This document shows, in pieces, positions 25,114 through 37,505 of a stretch of DNA of 64,000 nucleotides (positions are counted from its first letter, which is position 1; each line of letters starts with the position of its first letter). Position numbers and translations under genes: made by a program. Location of the stretch: NCBI GenBank assembly GCA_002205965.3, contig NADL03000463.1:124001-188000 (forward strand), written 5' to 3'. The stretch comes from Kappaphycus alvarezii. Taxonomy: Eukaryota > Rhodophyta > Florideophyceae > Gigartinales > Solieriaceae. The notes beneath the pieces were generated by a model that saw nothing but the letters and a program-made list of their open reading frames with translations, was not told the DNA's origin and did not search any database.

Positions 25114-26647
25114 CCGTGCGCGACAAGAAATAACGAAACCTCAAATTGAAGCAACATCTTCTTTAAAAATGTTCCAATTTAAAAGAAAAACTGGTAAATC
25201 ATATTTAATTATAGCTGAAACAGCCATGTAAAGCTACATTTGATATGAAACCATAAATTTTTTATTGCAAAAAAGCGATTTCGTAGGGTGGTATAAACAT
25301 ACAATAATTGATGTGTGCCAAAAGATTGCGAAAAAACTAAAAAATTGTTGTCCTCTGTGTCATTTATACTCATGAGCTGGGCTATTCAAGACTTTTTGCA
25401 AAGTTTGTAGTCAACGAATCGTGAGCAAAGGCCAAATAATCACCGAAACTAAAAAGGCCATCACATTATCACTCTCAGAGGCCAAATGGTCGGTCCAAAA
25501 GTTTGCCGCAAGGATCAAAAGGTCTTGAAAGGTTGTTTCGGTCTTTTTGAATGACAAAAACAACCATAGGAGGAAAGAGTCGCTTGGTATGCGATAAAGC
25601 GTCGTCCGTAGCCGAGTATCTGATTATGAGAGAACCATGAAAGAGGAAAATCACTGCTGGGGACAGTAATAAAAGTATCTAACTCTCCATTTACAAGCGC
25701 ACAACTCCTCATGTTATTTTCCGATCATCCTCTACAAAGTTTTCGAAGGCCAAAAGGTAACCACCGCTCTCTGTATCAAATCAGAAAAACAGAGTTGAGT
25801 GGTATATATATATATAGTATACTATACCCCTTGAGAACTGAAGACTGGGCCATGGTCATCTTTTCAGACGTAAAATAGCTTAATATAGACGTTCCAGATA
25901 AAATGTAGTCTTATTCGCACGATTTACGTGGAAAATAGGCATTATCGTCGTATCTGCAAATGAGTGGGGCACTATTATGATTTGGTTTGCACGGGAAATA
26001 TTCTGTGGCAGTTCAAAGTGGGTGTCAAAACGCAGAGAAGTGCATCAAGAAACTACAAGAATATCTGTTTACCTTCATGAAATATCCATAAACCCGGTTA
26101 CGTGAATTTCAGCAAAATAACGCGCCTACACATTGTGGTAAGTTCACAAAAGACTGGTTTATTGAGAAGAATACCAATATTATTTGGTGACCAGCGAAGA
26201 ATCTGGATCAAAGACACATTTGAAACGGATAAAAATGCTCTGAAGAACATAAAATGCTGGTTGGAGGCAGATTTCGTGTGTTGAAAACCTTCAAAGCCAC
26301 ATTTGGGAGAAAGGGACAAAATGTTCCCTGAATACTTCACAAGATTGCATAAAAGCATTCCAAATCGCATGGATAAGTGTTAGAAAGGAGAAAAAACAAG
26401 ACTGAAGAATGATATTTTGCCCTGTTCTTGTAAAGTTAACAAAATGTAGTAGTGTGCTTTCATTTTTTCATCCTCCAGGTTGTACTTTTGCAGAAAATAA
26501 GAAATTAAATGTAAAGAGCAAAATGACGTAAGAAATTGTTTTTAATGCTCAGATAAACACTAAAGGGTATACCTATATTTAAATTTGTCGTTTAATAGAG
26601 TAGTTATTACCCGTAATGGGAGTTGCGCTATAAATTTTCGAGCACTA
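25114..26647 (+). mobile_element. Tc1/mariner-like DNA transposon (copy 2), pseudogene
   Basis: Both ends match the family terminus: the left begins CCGTGCGCGACAAGAAATAA after TA (25112-25113), and the right reads back from about 26647 as TAGTGCTCGAAAATTTATAG. Between them a transposase is recognisable: SLSEAKWSVQKFAARIK and VVSVFLNDKN N-terminally (about 25460-25570), GTIMIWFA near 25970, and FQQNNAPTH followed by FTKDWFIEKN and a PAKNLD box (about 26105-26210), the classical second and third parts of the Tc1 catalytic core. Total length of about 1.5 kb is right for the family. Several stops show it is dead. Confidence 0.85.
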
Positions 26648-26659
26648 TACATAGAAAAT

Positions 26660-28360
26660 TTTAAATAGTTTTTTCTAAAATACTTGCGGCCTTTTTTTGC
26701 CTCAAATTCTGTTTAAATCAAGAAGGTAACTGATCAAAGGAAACTTTTTCGAGAATTGAAACTCCTCTCCGCACAGGGAAAACTTGCCCCAATGCGTTTT
26801 TCTTCTATTTTCACTTCTTTTTACAGTAGAAAAGACCCTTGAACCGTTCCAGGAACTCCTATTCACGCTACCGTGCTTCTGTCGTTACGCCAGGGGCGGA
26901 ATTCAAGAACTTATGTAGTTGGCTCGGAAGACGAAATTGGTCTCTGGAAAAGATATTGCCGCCATACTGAAATTGTAGTTCGGCAAAGAAGAAGGCCAGG
27001 AAAGCAATCTGGAAGGAAAATGAACGCCTAGGGATCAGAGAATTATGCTGACATAAATCTTGTTGCACTTCTTCTACGCCGATTGTTGTGGGAGCGCGTT
27101 TGATTCTGCTTTCGTTTTTCAACAAGTTCCTCTTTTATTGATTCAAGCTTATCTTCTACAATGCAGTGGTGAGGAACGTCTTCTGCATGGAGCGAATTCA
27201 TTTAAAGATGAACATTTACCGGTGCAGCGCACAATTTAAACAATGAATCATGACGGCCTGTTTTCATCTTCACTACCCCCCCAATAAGCCCCACAGAATC
27301 TTTAGCGTGACTAAAAAGTTACTATGATTCAGTTAGACGACTGTTTTCTATTTGCGATTTCCCCGCAGTAGTAACTCTTCCATTTTGGGCATAATTTGGA
27401 AAACTGTACGCACTAGCTCCGCGCCCATCTGGTAATCCTTAAACATTAGAACCACAGATGTTTCGGGTACTCAATACATAAATAACTGATATTAGAAATT
27501 GCTTTGCACTCCATAACCTTCTTCGACAGGGGCTTCGTGTGGAATGAAGAATATTTTCGGAATAATTATGGGTCTGCTATACTATTAGGGTAATTCGCCG
27601 TTACTTTAAGATCCGGTTTAAGGCTGAGCACGCTGTAATCTTGAATCCATATAGATTATATTTTATTTAATAGTAAAGTTTTCGTTCTTAAAGATTGCCT
27701 GTAGGACAATTTTTTGCTGAAATGTTATGTCTCCGTCATACCGCGCTAATCCGTAGTTCTAAAACCCCCGGATATTGGAAATAAATATCCGAATTTTTAG
27801 ATGATATCATTTCGTTTTGAGAGGGATGTACAGTATATGAAGCTTCATTTATGGTTTAAATGAAATTTAAATCATTTTCTCAATCGCGGACACCTCGAGT
27901 TTTAATATCCTTGCGGAAAGGTTCAATTATGTATCAAACTAAAGAATTAGAAAATATAATAAACATACTCTTCAGTGTACAGAGACTTTTGGCCAGGACA
28001 AACCCTGTGGAATGATCAAAAAGTGTCCCTAAATGGTTTTCATAGAGTACATATCTGGACAGCGCTTAATCTACAAATTCCATGAATCCCAGTTCTAATC
28101 GCCGTCTTATAAAACTCGGAAGAGTCATGGTTTTTCTGTTTTTTTCTGTTAACGACGTTCAAAGCATCTGAGAATCTAGCCAGTGTTAAGCTTAGTCAAA
28201 TTTGGATTCAAAAATGCCCAACCTATTCTGAGCTTCATATGGCGAGGGGACTAGAAGATTCTGTTATTTTCAGGGGCAGGTGTGTGTGATAGGAAGAGAT
28301 GAAACGATTCAAAGAGTTGAGGGAGTTGCTAATGTGATATCTGTGGAAGGATAGTCTCGT
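26660..28360. other. Unassigned AT-rich tract
   Basis: No certain feature. A minus-strand frame at 26868-27125 (85 codons) is not recognised. The composition resembles the flanking transposons, so degraded mobile DNA is likely but unproven. Confidence 0.35.
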
Positions 28361-28373
28361 GCCTTTGCGCAAA

Positions 28374-28440
28374 TCACCGTCGGCCCTTGGTGGCCCTTGT
28401 ATTTTTCCCCTCTCAGCGGTATTAACCCAGACTGACCAGT
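28374..28440 (+). repeat. Dispersed repeat, copy 1 (partner at 35886)
   Basis: About 65 bp containing CACCGTCGGCCCTTGGTGGC, TCAGCGGTATTAA and GACCAGT match a direct copy at 35886-35950 with scattered differences. The two copies flank the Copia and second hAT-like elements, 7.5 kb apart. Confidence 0.6.
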
Positions 28441-28779
28441 GTAAGTACAGTAACAAGGCAGCGGCTAACCATCAAGGACAGCTGTCCTGAATCCCTTGTA
28501 TACCATGGTTATCACTAGGTTCTGTAGCTTACCCTACAGTATGCACCGTGCAGTAGTCACACTATTCGATAGTCCCTTCAGTCGAACACAGCTTGCCCCT
28601 CCTGGATCAGGAGGAGAAATAATCCTCCTGATAGCGTCATCAAGTAGTCACTAATGCCCCTCCTGGCGCTATCAAGCATAATTAAAAAGAAAATGCAGTA
28701 ATATGACATTGCAAAACGTTCGGATAATAATCAAATTCGCATAAAGGTTTTACACTTCTTCGTGATAAGGAGTTCAAAT

Positions 28780-31700
28780 CTTCATTTTCAGGTAGAGTTT
28801 CCTAATCGACAACCAGCTTTTACGCGATAGGACAGTGCGATGTATTCCGATTCAGCTGCAGATAATGCAACTGTTGCCTGTATTTGGCTCTTACATGAAA
28901 CAGGAATTCCATTCATGAACACTATAAATCCCATTGTTGATTTGTGAGAACTTATATTCCCCGCCAACAAGGATTCAACGTAGAATTCCATCTGTTTTGG
29001 TCGCCTTGCGGATAATTGGCGAAGAACTTGATACCCAGCTAGCGACTGCCTAAAATGTATTTGAGTACGCTCCTAAGTGAATCAGCATGGAGATAGGACG
29101 GATTGTAAACTTACCGAGCAAAGTAATTCACAGCGAAAGATATGTCACTTCGTGTAGACAGTGATAAGTGCAGAAGTTCTCCAATCATAGCCCGATATAG
29201 TGCATGATCGCCTTTGGCAAGAGAAATCGCCACCTATTTTGCCTCAAATAAATCTCCATTGACAGGAAGAGGGGACCAGGCGCCATTGGACTAAAGTAAG
29301 GAGTGTTTTTCCAGGAATTTTTCAATGTACTTCGTTGTGAAATAATTATGCCAGTAACGTTTTACTCTATGTCTCATCTTAGAAATGACTTCATATTTCC
29401 AAATAGCTTAATGTCAAATGCTTCTATTAGCCTTTTCTTCGAGTATGACAGCAGGTCCTCTGAATTTCTTGCGAAGACCATAACTTCTACAATAATGGAA
29501 AGAATAACAAAATAGTGTCCAAAAATTTTGAGACCAAACCTTTTGAGAGCGCTCTCATCGACGTTGGATTTCTCGAGGCCCCAATTAATTATATTGCTAA
29601 CAAACAGTGACCCTCAGATCTTTCCTGCCTGACGGAGTCCATACGTGAACCTTTAAACTTGCATACTTGGCCAGGAAGTTTCTGCTTGACACTGGAGTCT
29701 GCTGGCTGTTCCATGAAGACTTCCGTATCCTTATTTTCATGCAGGCGCGCACTAGTTACATCCAACCCTTCAACTTCGAGAGCTGATTGCGCACTAAGTT
29801 CCAGAGGCATTGTAATAGCTCCTTGGATCCCACTGGGCATTCAAAGTGTCGTGGGCAAAGTGAACACCACGAGCCTGAATATCTCTTCTTATAAAACGAG
29901 GTCGATGTACTAGTTTCCCATCTATGTGTACCTGCCTGATGCGAAAGACCAAGTTGTAAGGAATAAAATTCATGTGAAATTCTCTAGGAACACAAGCCAA
30001 TGTATATATCTGCTCATGAGGACCCAAAATTCGCGATCAATTGTCTCTTTCTATGATGGATTATATATTGCCTCTGCAAAGGAACTTGGTACTCTACAAT
30101 CACGACGAGTCTTTCTGGACGCAAATTTGAAACAGACCATTGCAAGTGGGACTCAGTGAGCCAAGAAGGCTTGGGTCAAAAGCTCTTCCAATTTATGGGG
30201 ATTATTTGCAGTAGAATAATCAAGTTGATGTTGCCTTGATATGACATCTACTAGCGCATAGATTGTAAGAAGCTGATTGTCAGAATAAAGACAGAATTCT
30301 TGTTTTCTGGTGATAATGACATTCTTTCGTTTGGGTGGTAGATCTGGCAAACGGTTTGGTTACTTTCCAGTCCACTGTTTGAGCTTTGAGCCTTGAGGAG
30401 AAGCATAATAGATATATGCAAATACATGCTGTCCAAAGTAGGATAGATTCCTGAAATGGATACTTGTACGGGCGTCCTATAAAATGATAGGAATGTTCCC
30501 GTTGATTCTTTCGGATGGCAAACGGTTTCTCAACCAGTTTCTGTCACTCATGGACTCAGCCTATAGTTCAATTCCAAGTTTTCCAGCAAGCAACAATACT
30601 AGAGATCATAGCAATGGCTTTATAACAACATAGAAGCTCAGTTGCTCTGTGGAGCATGTGATGGGCTTTATTCAAACCTTGTTCCGATCAAAATTGCAAA
30701 TTCAAGCAAACCTCTAGGCATCTTCTTTCCAGCGCCATCCGAGCGGATGTTGAAGAATATGAATCAGTTACTTTACTCAATGTGCTCCTTGTAGTATTTG
30801 AGAGTAGTCAGGAGATCTGATTTCATCCTTCCATGGTAAACACCCGTTTTTGCTTTCCTATTGTCTACGAATCCAGTCGCATAGTTGCTCTCTCCTAGTG
30901 ACGGCTTTGAGATCTTCCCATTGAAATAATTGTTAACAATATTAAGGGGGTTCGAAGCTTTTCGCAAGCTCGGAAGAATAGGACGTCATTGAGCCTTTGA
31001 TATTGCACAAAGATTGCAAAGGATTTCATCTAGAAAACTCTTAGGAAAGGAATCTACATGTTCGAAAATGTTAGCCAATCTCATGTACCGGTTAGGATTG
31101 GGATGCCCGGTTCTACTATGACATTCGAGGGCAAGTTCATGCACTGACTACTTTGTTGATTTTTTTTCCAGAAGTGTCGCTTGAATTGCTTTTCATTGAG
31201 CGCTCTACGTAAAATTCATTAGATACAAATTCGAAGTTGTGATTGCTGCAGCCTAAATAAACCATCTTCACTGATTTCAATAATTTTCAACGTTTTCTTT
31301 TCTTTCGAGAGAACATATCACGCACGTGGATATCTAATCCCGAGCTTGCTGGTTTCGCGTAAATTTGATTTCAAAGTGTTGAGTGAGTAATACAACTGAG
31401 AGTACTTTAGCCTGTAAGTGCAGTGAGAAATAGGCTTCTATGCGAATTCCATTTGAAATAGGGAAAAAAATAGTTCCATTTCCGATCAGAATAAGCAATT
31501 CAAATGATGCTTGAACTTCTTGGATTGGAATAAGTTCGTAGTCCAAGAAGAAGTCTTTTAAAAGAATGAAACTATTAGATCTGAAGGAATGTATTAGAGC
31601 ATCTGTAGATTTGCTCTCATTGCACATCGCCACGGTGTTTAAAAACTTACGTCGTTCCATAAATAGATATTATTTCTTGGATTACTCTTTCCTGATCGCT

Positions 31701-32760
31701 ATGTCTGTTGTGGAGAAGCAACTTGTGGCGATGAGTGGTCAGGTAGGTGGACAGGTTGAGCTGAAAAACCAGTTGTTCCATGTGAAATATTTTCATGACG
31801 GTTTTGAATCGAAGAATTCAAACCGCTGCCTCCGTAAGGCTCACCTTGTCCTTCTTCTCAGTTTGGGTGCCTATGAACTCTAACAAGAAATGCTCCTCGG
31901 AAGCTTCCACCAGCCAAGCGACGTCCTCTACTACGCTAATATCCTCTTCTTAACCCTGTAATCTTGCCCGCTCTTTTGAAGCAATCGCGCGATTTTTTCC
32001 CAGATACTCCGCATTCCCAACAAATTTCACTACCATTCCCGCCGTGATTCTTAGTGAAACGACCGTCTTGAACATTGTGTACACTACATCTGCTGGCCAG
32101 TACCCCGAATGACGCCTTAGGTAAATGAACTACGTCCTCATATTTTTCTTGTGCTTGAAGCGAGAGTTTTCTGTAGCAATAGCCGTCAATGGTCTTTCGT
32201 AAGAAAGTTCGATTTATATCATAGCAATGGGAGCGAAGTGCCCTGGCAAGTTGCAAATTAGTTTTGAAGCTTTCTCCTCACTCAGTACTGCTTTGTCAAG
32301 GGATATAAGTTTTCTGAGAATTTCATGAAATCGATTAAGCTGGTCTTCCCAGCTTGTTCCTTCCTTGAAAGTGGGACCTTCTAGTTCTTGGTATAAATTA
32401 ATCACAGATTTCTCTTTAGATCTACTTACAGCCTTCCAAATGCATCCCAAAAATCTTTGCACTCATTCTATCGTCGTCTATTATCGAGCTAATCTGCGCC
32501 ATCGGTTCTGCTCTTAACGTAAGGATGATCGCAAATTTAGTTCGAATGCTCAACTTGTTCCTTCTTGTAATCTGCGATTGGGTTGCTTCCTTAGGTATGA
32601 CCTGTAGTCCCAGAAGCTCTATATATTTCCTTTGAATGAAATATTTCATTCTCCACCTCCATTGAATGAAGCCTTTGGTGTCGGAAAGATGTGGTAACTT
32701 CCCAAATGAATCTGTGGTACCACTAATTTTACTAGGGCAACATAAGTTAAAATGAAAAAA
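28780..32760 (-). mobile_element. Ty1/Copia-type LTR retrotransposon, decayed gag-pol
   Basis: Reading the minus strand from high to low coordinate: a gag start at about 32649, LYQELEGPTFKEGTSWEDQL and RFHEILRKL (about 32300-32400), a CCHC-like knuckle CWECGVSGKKSRDC with Lys in the His position (about 31990-32030), an integrase core with GKISKPSLGESNYATGFVDN (about 30830-30920), a reverse transcriptase part with DVTSARLHENKDTEVFMEQP (about 29710-29780), and an RNase H end with SSHKSTMGFIVFMNG and ATVALSAAESEYIALSY (about 28820-28950). The order gag, integrase, RT, RNase H is the Copia order. Many stops and shifts. LTRs were not recognised. Confidence 0.88.
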
Positions 32761-32999
32761 GGGAGCTAAGAGAAGTGTTGGCGTATCGTACCGATTGAAC
32801 TTTATTCTTGGGAACTTTTCAGTTAAGGCTCAATTTATGTACGCTGATTTGATTTTTGAATAGACGAAAACAATAGTTGAACTGTTGGCAGATACGTAGT
32901 AAAATATTAAAAAAAAATGTGTGGATTACAAAAAATTTGTCGTAATGTATTTATTACAACGCTGTCGCTGTAATAACACTCTAAATTAACGTAATTAAA

Positions 33000-35125
33000 T
33001 TACTCTGCTGTCGGTGCATACAGAATATTGTCGAGGCGAGTTAATGGAATCTCATAATCATCGATAGCCATAAGAACATCATCGATGTTGTTGAGATCAA
33101 AAGAATCATCGTCATTGGCTGGCGCAACGTCAGTTTCGTTCTTTTCCACGGGAGGAGCACAACTGCTCCTATTGGTAGAGCCAAATTTCTCTTCCCAGTT
33201 TTCGTTTCAACTTTTATAGTCATTTAAAAACAATTCTTGCGATAGAATCCTTGCGGTCACTCCCCAGAATACAATATGAAATCCTCCTCATCTGGTTCCC
33301 ATTGAATATTAATACCTTTTTTCTATCAGAAGTTCGCTTTCGACACTTACATCATACCCGGGACCGAACTTTGAAAGACCTCTTTGCACCAGCTGAACTT
33401 TCAAACATAGAAAATACTCGGTCAGCCAAATCTGCAAGCTTATTAAACCTCTGAAATCCAACACAATGCCACCAGACACTGGGAGGAATAAGTTGGACAT
33501 TTGATCAAATCGCTCGCTGTCCCCAACTCACAGAGCTAGTGCTCTGCGCAAACTTGAACGTGATTTATCTTCGACAACCCAGTAGTCATAACCAGCGCCT
33601 AAAGATGACATAGCCCTGGATAATAAGGATGTGTTTGGCAGTAAAAATAAAAGAGTTTCAAATATCTGCTTAGGAATAGTTGGATCTAGCAGAACAGCCA
33701 AAAAGTAAATACCAGCCAATTCTTTGAAATCTCTCTTGAAGCCTCTTCTTTAGAATCCCACCCGCAGCAGGATTTCAAAAATCACAACAGACTTCCCGAA
33801 AGACAACAAAACTAAATGGGACAGGAGAAAAATGCCATAAATCAGACTACAACAAGGTTATCACGGCGGTAAAAAATTTGAATAAAGGGGCAGTACTGGA
33901 GAGTCTTCTCCAAAATTTCCCACTGGTCGCGATATTTTGAACCTGATGAGCCTTTTATCGCTCATTATGCACATTAAAAGTGACTCATCCGCAAACTTCA
34001 TCATCTTATCCATCATAAGGCCTGTTGTAGTACTTTTTTTTCTAGAAATGAAACAAAAGTTTCAGAGCAACTATTCCAGGGCGTCGGTGAAAATGTGTTT
34101 ACTGATCTTTGGACAGGATTCTCAGCAAAACGACGGCGATTAAGCTCACTCTGAGCGAGATTTGTATGATGAAAATAGTTAGCGATTATTTAAACAGATT
34201 TAAGCAAACTGTTGATACTCTCAAACTTTAGCATATAATCAACGACTAACGAGAGTGAATGAAAGGAAAATCCATAAGTATATACACCACGGTTGGATAC
34301 GCCAGCCTCTTCGCCCGTAGATGGTCGTTGAACCTTAATTAGAACATTTGGTGAGTCAGTTACTAATCCACGAGCCTTTCTGAAATTTGCTGTATCACCG
34401 AAACAATTAGTGGAGGTCCCTCCAAAAAAGCGATCCAAATTTACCGCAGACTCCCTTTCTCCCCTCAGCCGAAACGATATACGGTGTAAAGGAATCGGTC
34501 CACCAAACAAGTAATTGATATAAGAAAATCCGTAAACAGTAACACAAAGTGCTGGTAGACTGTGCAAATGATTCTTCCATTGTTGAAAAACTTCTCTCAG
34601 CAGTCGCGGGAGGAAGACTACTGATATCTTTTCTTGGTTCGGAATGCGTTAGGTCTCTCCGAAGAAAGATTCTCAAAACGGAATCCATTTTTCTCCTTGA
34701 CATGGAGTGAATGGAATTCCATCACAAAGCAAAGTCTTTGAAAATCCCAAGCCAATTGCTTTTATTTGTAATGCAGACAATCGACGAACATAGGGCTGCA
34801 TTGCACTTTGGTAGTGGGGTGAGGCACGCGATTTAAATGTCTATGAGGGGTCTCCCATGAATTGTGAGGAACGAATCGCAAACTTCTTTGATGAGATAAG
34901 CATTCTGTTTCGATCTTTAAATTCGGCTCAGAAAGAACGGAACTCAACAAAATGATCTCGAACCCTCGTTGCGTTCGGTGAATGCACAAAGTTGCAACAA
35001 TTAAAGGTTGCTTTGCCTTTTTTTCTGTTGTCATGGCGATCTTTATAGGGATCAATATAAAACACTGTCCTTTTTCGCTTTTGAATGGGTCCCGTTTGCT
35101 GCAAAATGTTGAAGCTTCCTTCCAT
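33000..35125 (-). mobile_element. Second hAT-like DNA transposon, pseudogene
   Basis: The minus strand starts with an ATG at 35125 and a BED-like finger: KGKATFNCCNFVHSPNATRV followed by RDHF (about 34930-35030). Further along are LAGIYFLAVLLDPTIPKQIF (about 33640-33710), and LADRVFSMFESSAGAKRSFK (about 33360-33430), comparable to the C-terminal dimerisation region of hAT enzymes. The end is a clean acidic tail (NDDDSFDLNNIDDVLMAIDD) stopping at about 33000. Several frame changes lie between these parts. The hAT call is good for the two ends and weak for the middle. Terminal repeats were not found. Confidence 0.6.
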
Positions 35126-35129
35126 TGGA

Positions 35130-36520
35130 TTTGTGAGGCTTGAAATGGAAGATAGTGGGCACTAGGTGAATTAAGGAGGGCTGGGGGAATGGAGTTGGAA
35201 GCTTCTTTGTGTAAGGGGTATGGATGAGGGGATATTACTGTATCATTGCAGTAGTATTCTTGTGCTCTTGTCTTAACGGATTACAAGGGAAGCTCATACA
35301 GGTTAAAACTTTGCATTTCTACGGTCGCAGCCTCATTGATTTATGAAATAGTTCTGCCGAACATTTTAGAGTTATTCACATTAAGATTTTGAAGTTTAAA
35401 ATTTGAAACTGCGAAAGTTTAAATGAACATTTAAATAGTTAGTATTTATTGAGGTCGGAAGACGCGAGATCGGTTTTAATGGGATCTGCCTGTTACTCTT
35501 AAACATAGTAGTGTCAATATATTAAGTCTCCCTGGTTGAGAACTCTACTGATAACAGTAATAATCCGACCTACTGATCCAAGCAGCTTGATCTCTGTCTC
35601 GGTCGAGTCCCAATGACCGGTCATTCTCATGAACGAGGAACAGACCCAGAGCCCAGTCGTTAGATGAGATAGGTTTATTTTCATGAACGTTGAAAATCAA
35701 CCACTGCCACTAATGAAAATAATTGCATTGAAGTTTGTATGCCCTGCACGCTGTGCAGTGACTGCTGAAAGAATCATCTGAGGCTTTTCACGTTGCGTCA
35801 GTGTGAGATAAACTGTTTCGCTTCTATACAATGTACAGAGCCAGTAAAATTTACTTACTTAAAGGGATAATACAGTCACTGTGCACCTCACCGTCGGCCC
35901 TCGGCGGCACTTATTCTTATTGAACTTCAGCGGTATCAATTCCGGCCGACCAGTCCACGAACAGAGGTTTAACTCTCAAATAAAGCTGTCCTATACTCCC
36001 CGGATATTAGTGTCTATCGGACCATTGTGGTCATATGGGGACAAACTTTAGAGCTTATTTTTTAAAGGAAAATTGGTTCTTCCATTTTTTGTGCCAATCA
36101 ACATTTTAAACAAGAATGAAGCTCCAGCAAAACAACTTTTCTGTAATTTTAATGCTTGTCCGAGTACGCTCCGCCTTTTACCAATCGAAAACCTTCTATT
36201 TGAGTGCTGCGTTGCTGCACATTCATGTCCTTCTTTTAGTACCTGCAGATAGATGCTTTAGCCAATTTATTCTAAGAGTTTTAGGGTACGGAACAAAAGT
36301 TTACTGTAATTCTATAGTTCTATAGTATGTTTTCTAGTAAATATTTAAGGACCTAAAAAAATTGTAAGTAGTTGTATAACAAAAAAGTTGTCCTCATATG
36401 ACGACTAAGTATGCCTTATACAGAAGACAGTTCTGTTCTAGTACAGGATGTACATAATTTATTTATGTTCTATTTACAGTCCTGCAGAGTATTTTTTTGC
36501 CCTTACTACTATTTTTATAA
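35130..36520. other. Intergenic, mostly unrecognised
   Basis: AT-rich, no supported gene. Includes the second copy of the dispersed repeat at 35886-35950. Confidence 0.4.
35886..35950 (+). repeat. Dispersed repeat, copy 2 (partner at 28374)
   Basis: Carries CACCGTCGGCCCTCGGCGGC, TCAGCGGTATCAA and GACCAGT in the same order and orientation as 28374-28440. Similarity fades on both sides, so these are short shared units rather than obvious full LTRs. Confidence 0.6.
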
Positions 36521-36522
36521 TA

Positions 36523-36562
36523 CAAATAAAATGGATCATAGATCCATGATCCATTTTATTTG
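36523..36562. repeat. Perfect 17-bp hairpin just upstream of the 5' LTR
   Basis: Arms 36523-36539 and 36546-36562 are exactly complementary with a 6-nt loop. It ends about 20 bp before the LTR start. Confidence 0.9.
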
Positions 36563-36581
36563 CCGAGTTTCGACCCTGTGT

Positions 36582-37484
36582 GTACAGTAGATCATCCTGT
36601 CAGGATGAGATGGCAACGAACCCCAGTCGGGGCTTTACATGGACCGGTATGGGTCCTGATACTTATTTCAATTTACAGTAGCTATTAGTCTAACACGATT
36701 CCTAGCTATGACGGCAGCTAGCACCGCCACTAACTCTAACTTGGTACTCATTTATTCGGGCATCGTGTAGCGCCCCAAGTAAACAGCTACCAAAGGCTTG
36801 GCTCTGCAATTTCCTCCCACCTTCGCGTCCCCGCCTACCTTTGCGCGGAACCCACGCGTCTGCGGCTATAGCTACCCCTATCCCCTTTGGTCCCCCCTTG
36901 TAGCCTGTGGCCCGATCACCCGTTGAGCGTCGCCCCTTTTATTCCTCATCTCTTTTGTTCCCTGCACTTGTGCGCGCCTTTGTCCCCATCGGCTGATTGT
37001 AGCCGAAACCCGTGATGCCTCGCGTCGTCCCCGCGGGAGGATAGAAATACCATTAAGAGCCTCGCTCGCCCGTCGTAGCGCTACGCGCAACACCTTCGCT
37101 CCGCCTCAGACGCTCCTCACTGTCCATTCTTCTTGTTTCCTTCGCCCTCTTAGTCCTCCGGACTACCGTTACCTAACGTGGCGTCGCTATCTATCCTAGT
37201 CCTGTGGGCTTCCCCGTTGTTTCAATTACACCGTCGATGTGACATTGTTCTAGACACTCTTGTGTCCTATTCTGACTCTACGATTCTTTCTTCCTCTGAC
37301 TTGCAAGTCTCTACTAATTGTGGCTGTCAGGCACTGAGCTACTGCTCTTCACGGGGCTTAAAGGGAAAGCGGGTCTGATGGACGCCCGGTAGCTGCACAA
37401 CTATCAGCCCATCCACCTCTTATTGCTGTAGGAAGTTTCCTTTGTTTCCCTTTCAGGGCTGGTTCTGTGCGTTGCACTACACAT
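36582..37484 (+). repeat. 5' LTR of the gypsy-type element
   Basis: About 900 bp closely repeated at 50177-51156. The shared sequence begins at TACAGTAGAT and ends at GTTGCACT. Differences are scattered substitutions plus an extra segment of about 75 bp in the downstream copy. A short palindrome (TCATCCTG t CAGGATGA) lies 10 bp inside the start and is broken in the downstream copy. Confidence 0.9.
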
Positions 37485-37505
37485 TTTGGTCTCCGGACCT
37501 AGAAA

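Noticed and set aside
25800..25830. TATATA palindrome
   Set aside because: Simple TA repeat inside a Tc1-like remnant; no sign of function.
36878..37378. Frames conserved at 36878-37093 and 37178-37378 and again at 50552-50767 and 50852 onward
   Set aside because: Conserved only because the two LTRs are copies of each other; no protein motif and no independent evidence of coding.
37488..37500. TGGTCTCCGGACC after the 5' LTR as a primer-binding site
   Set aside because: It starts with TGG but is itself palindromic, and I cannot name a matching tRNA 3' end, so it is not listed.
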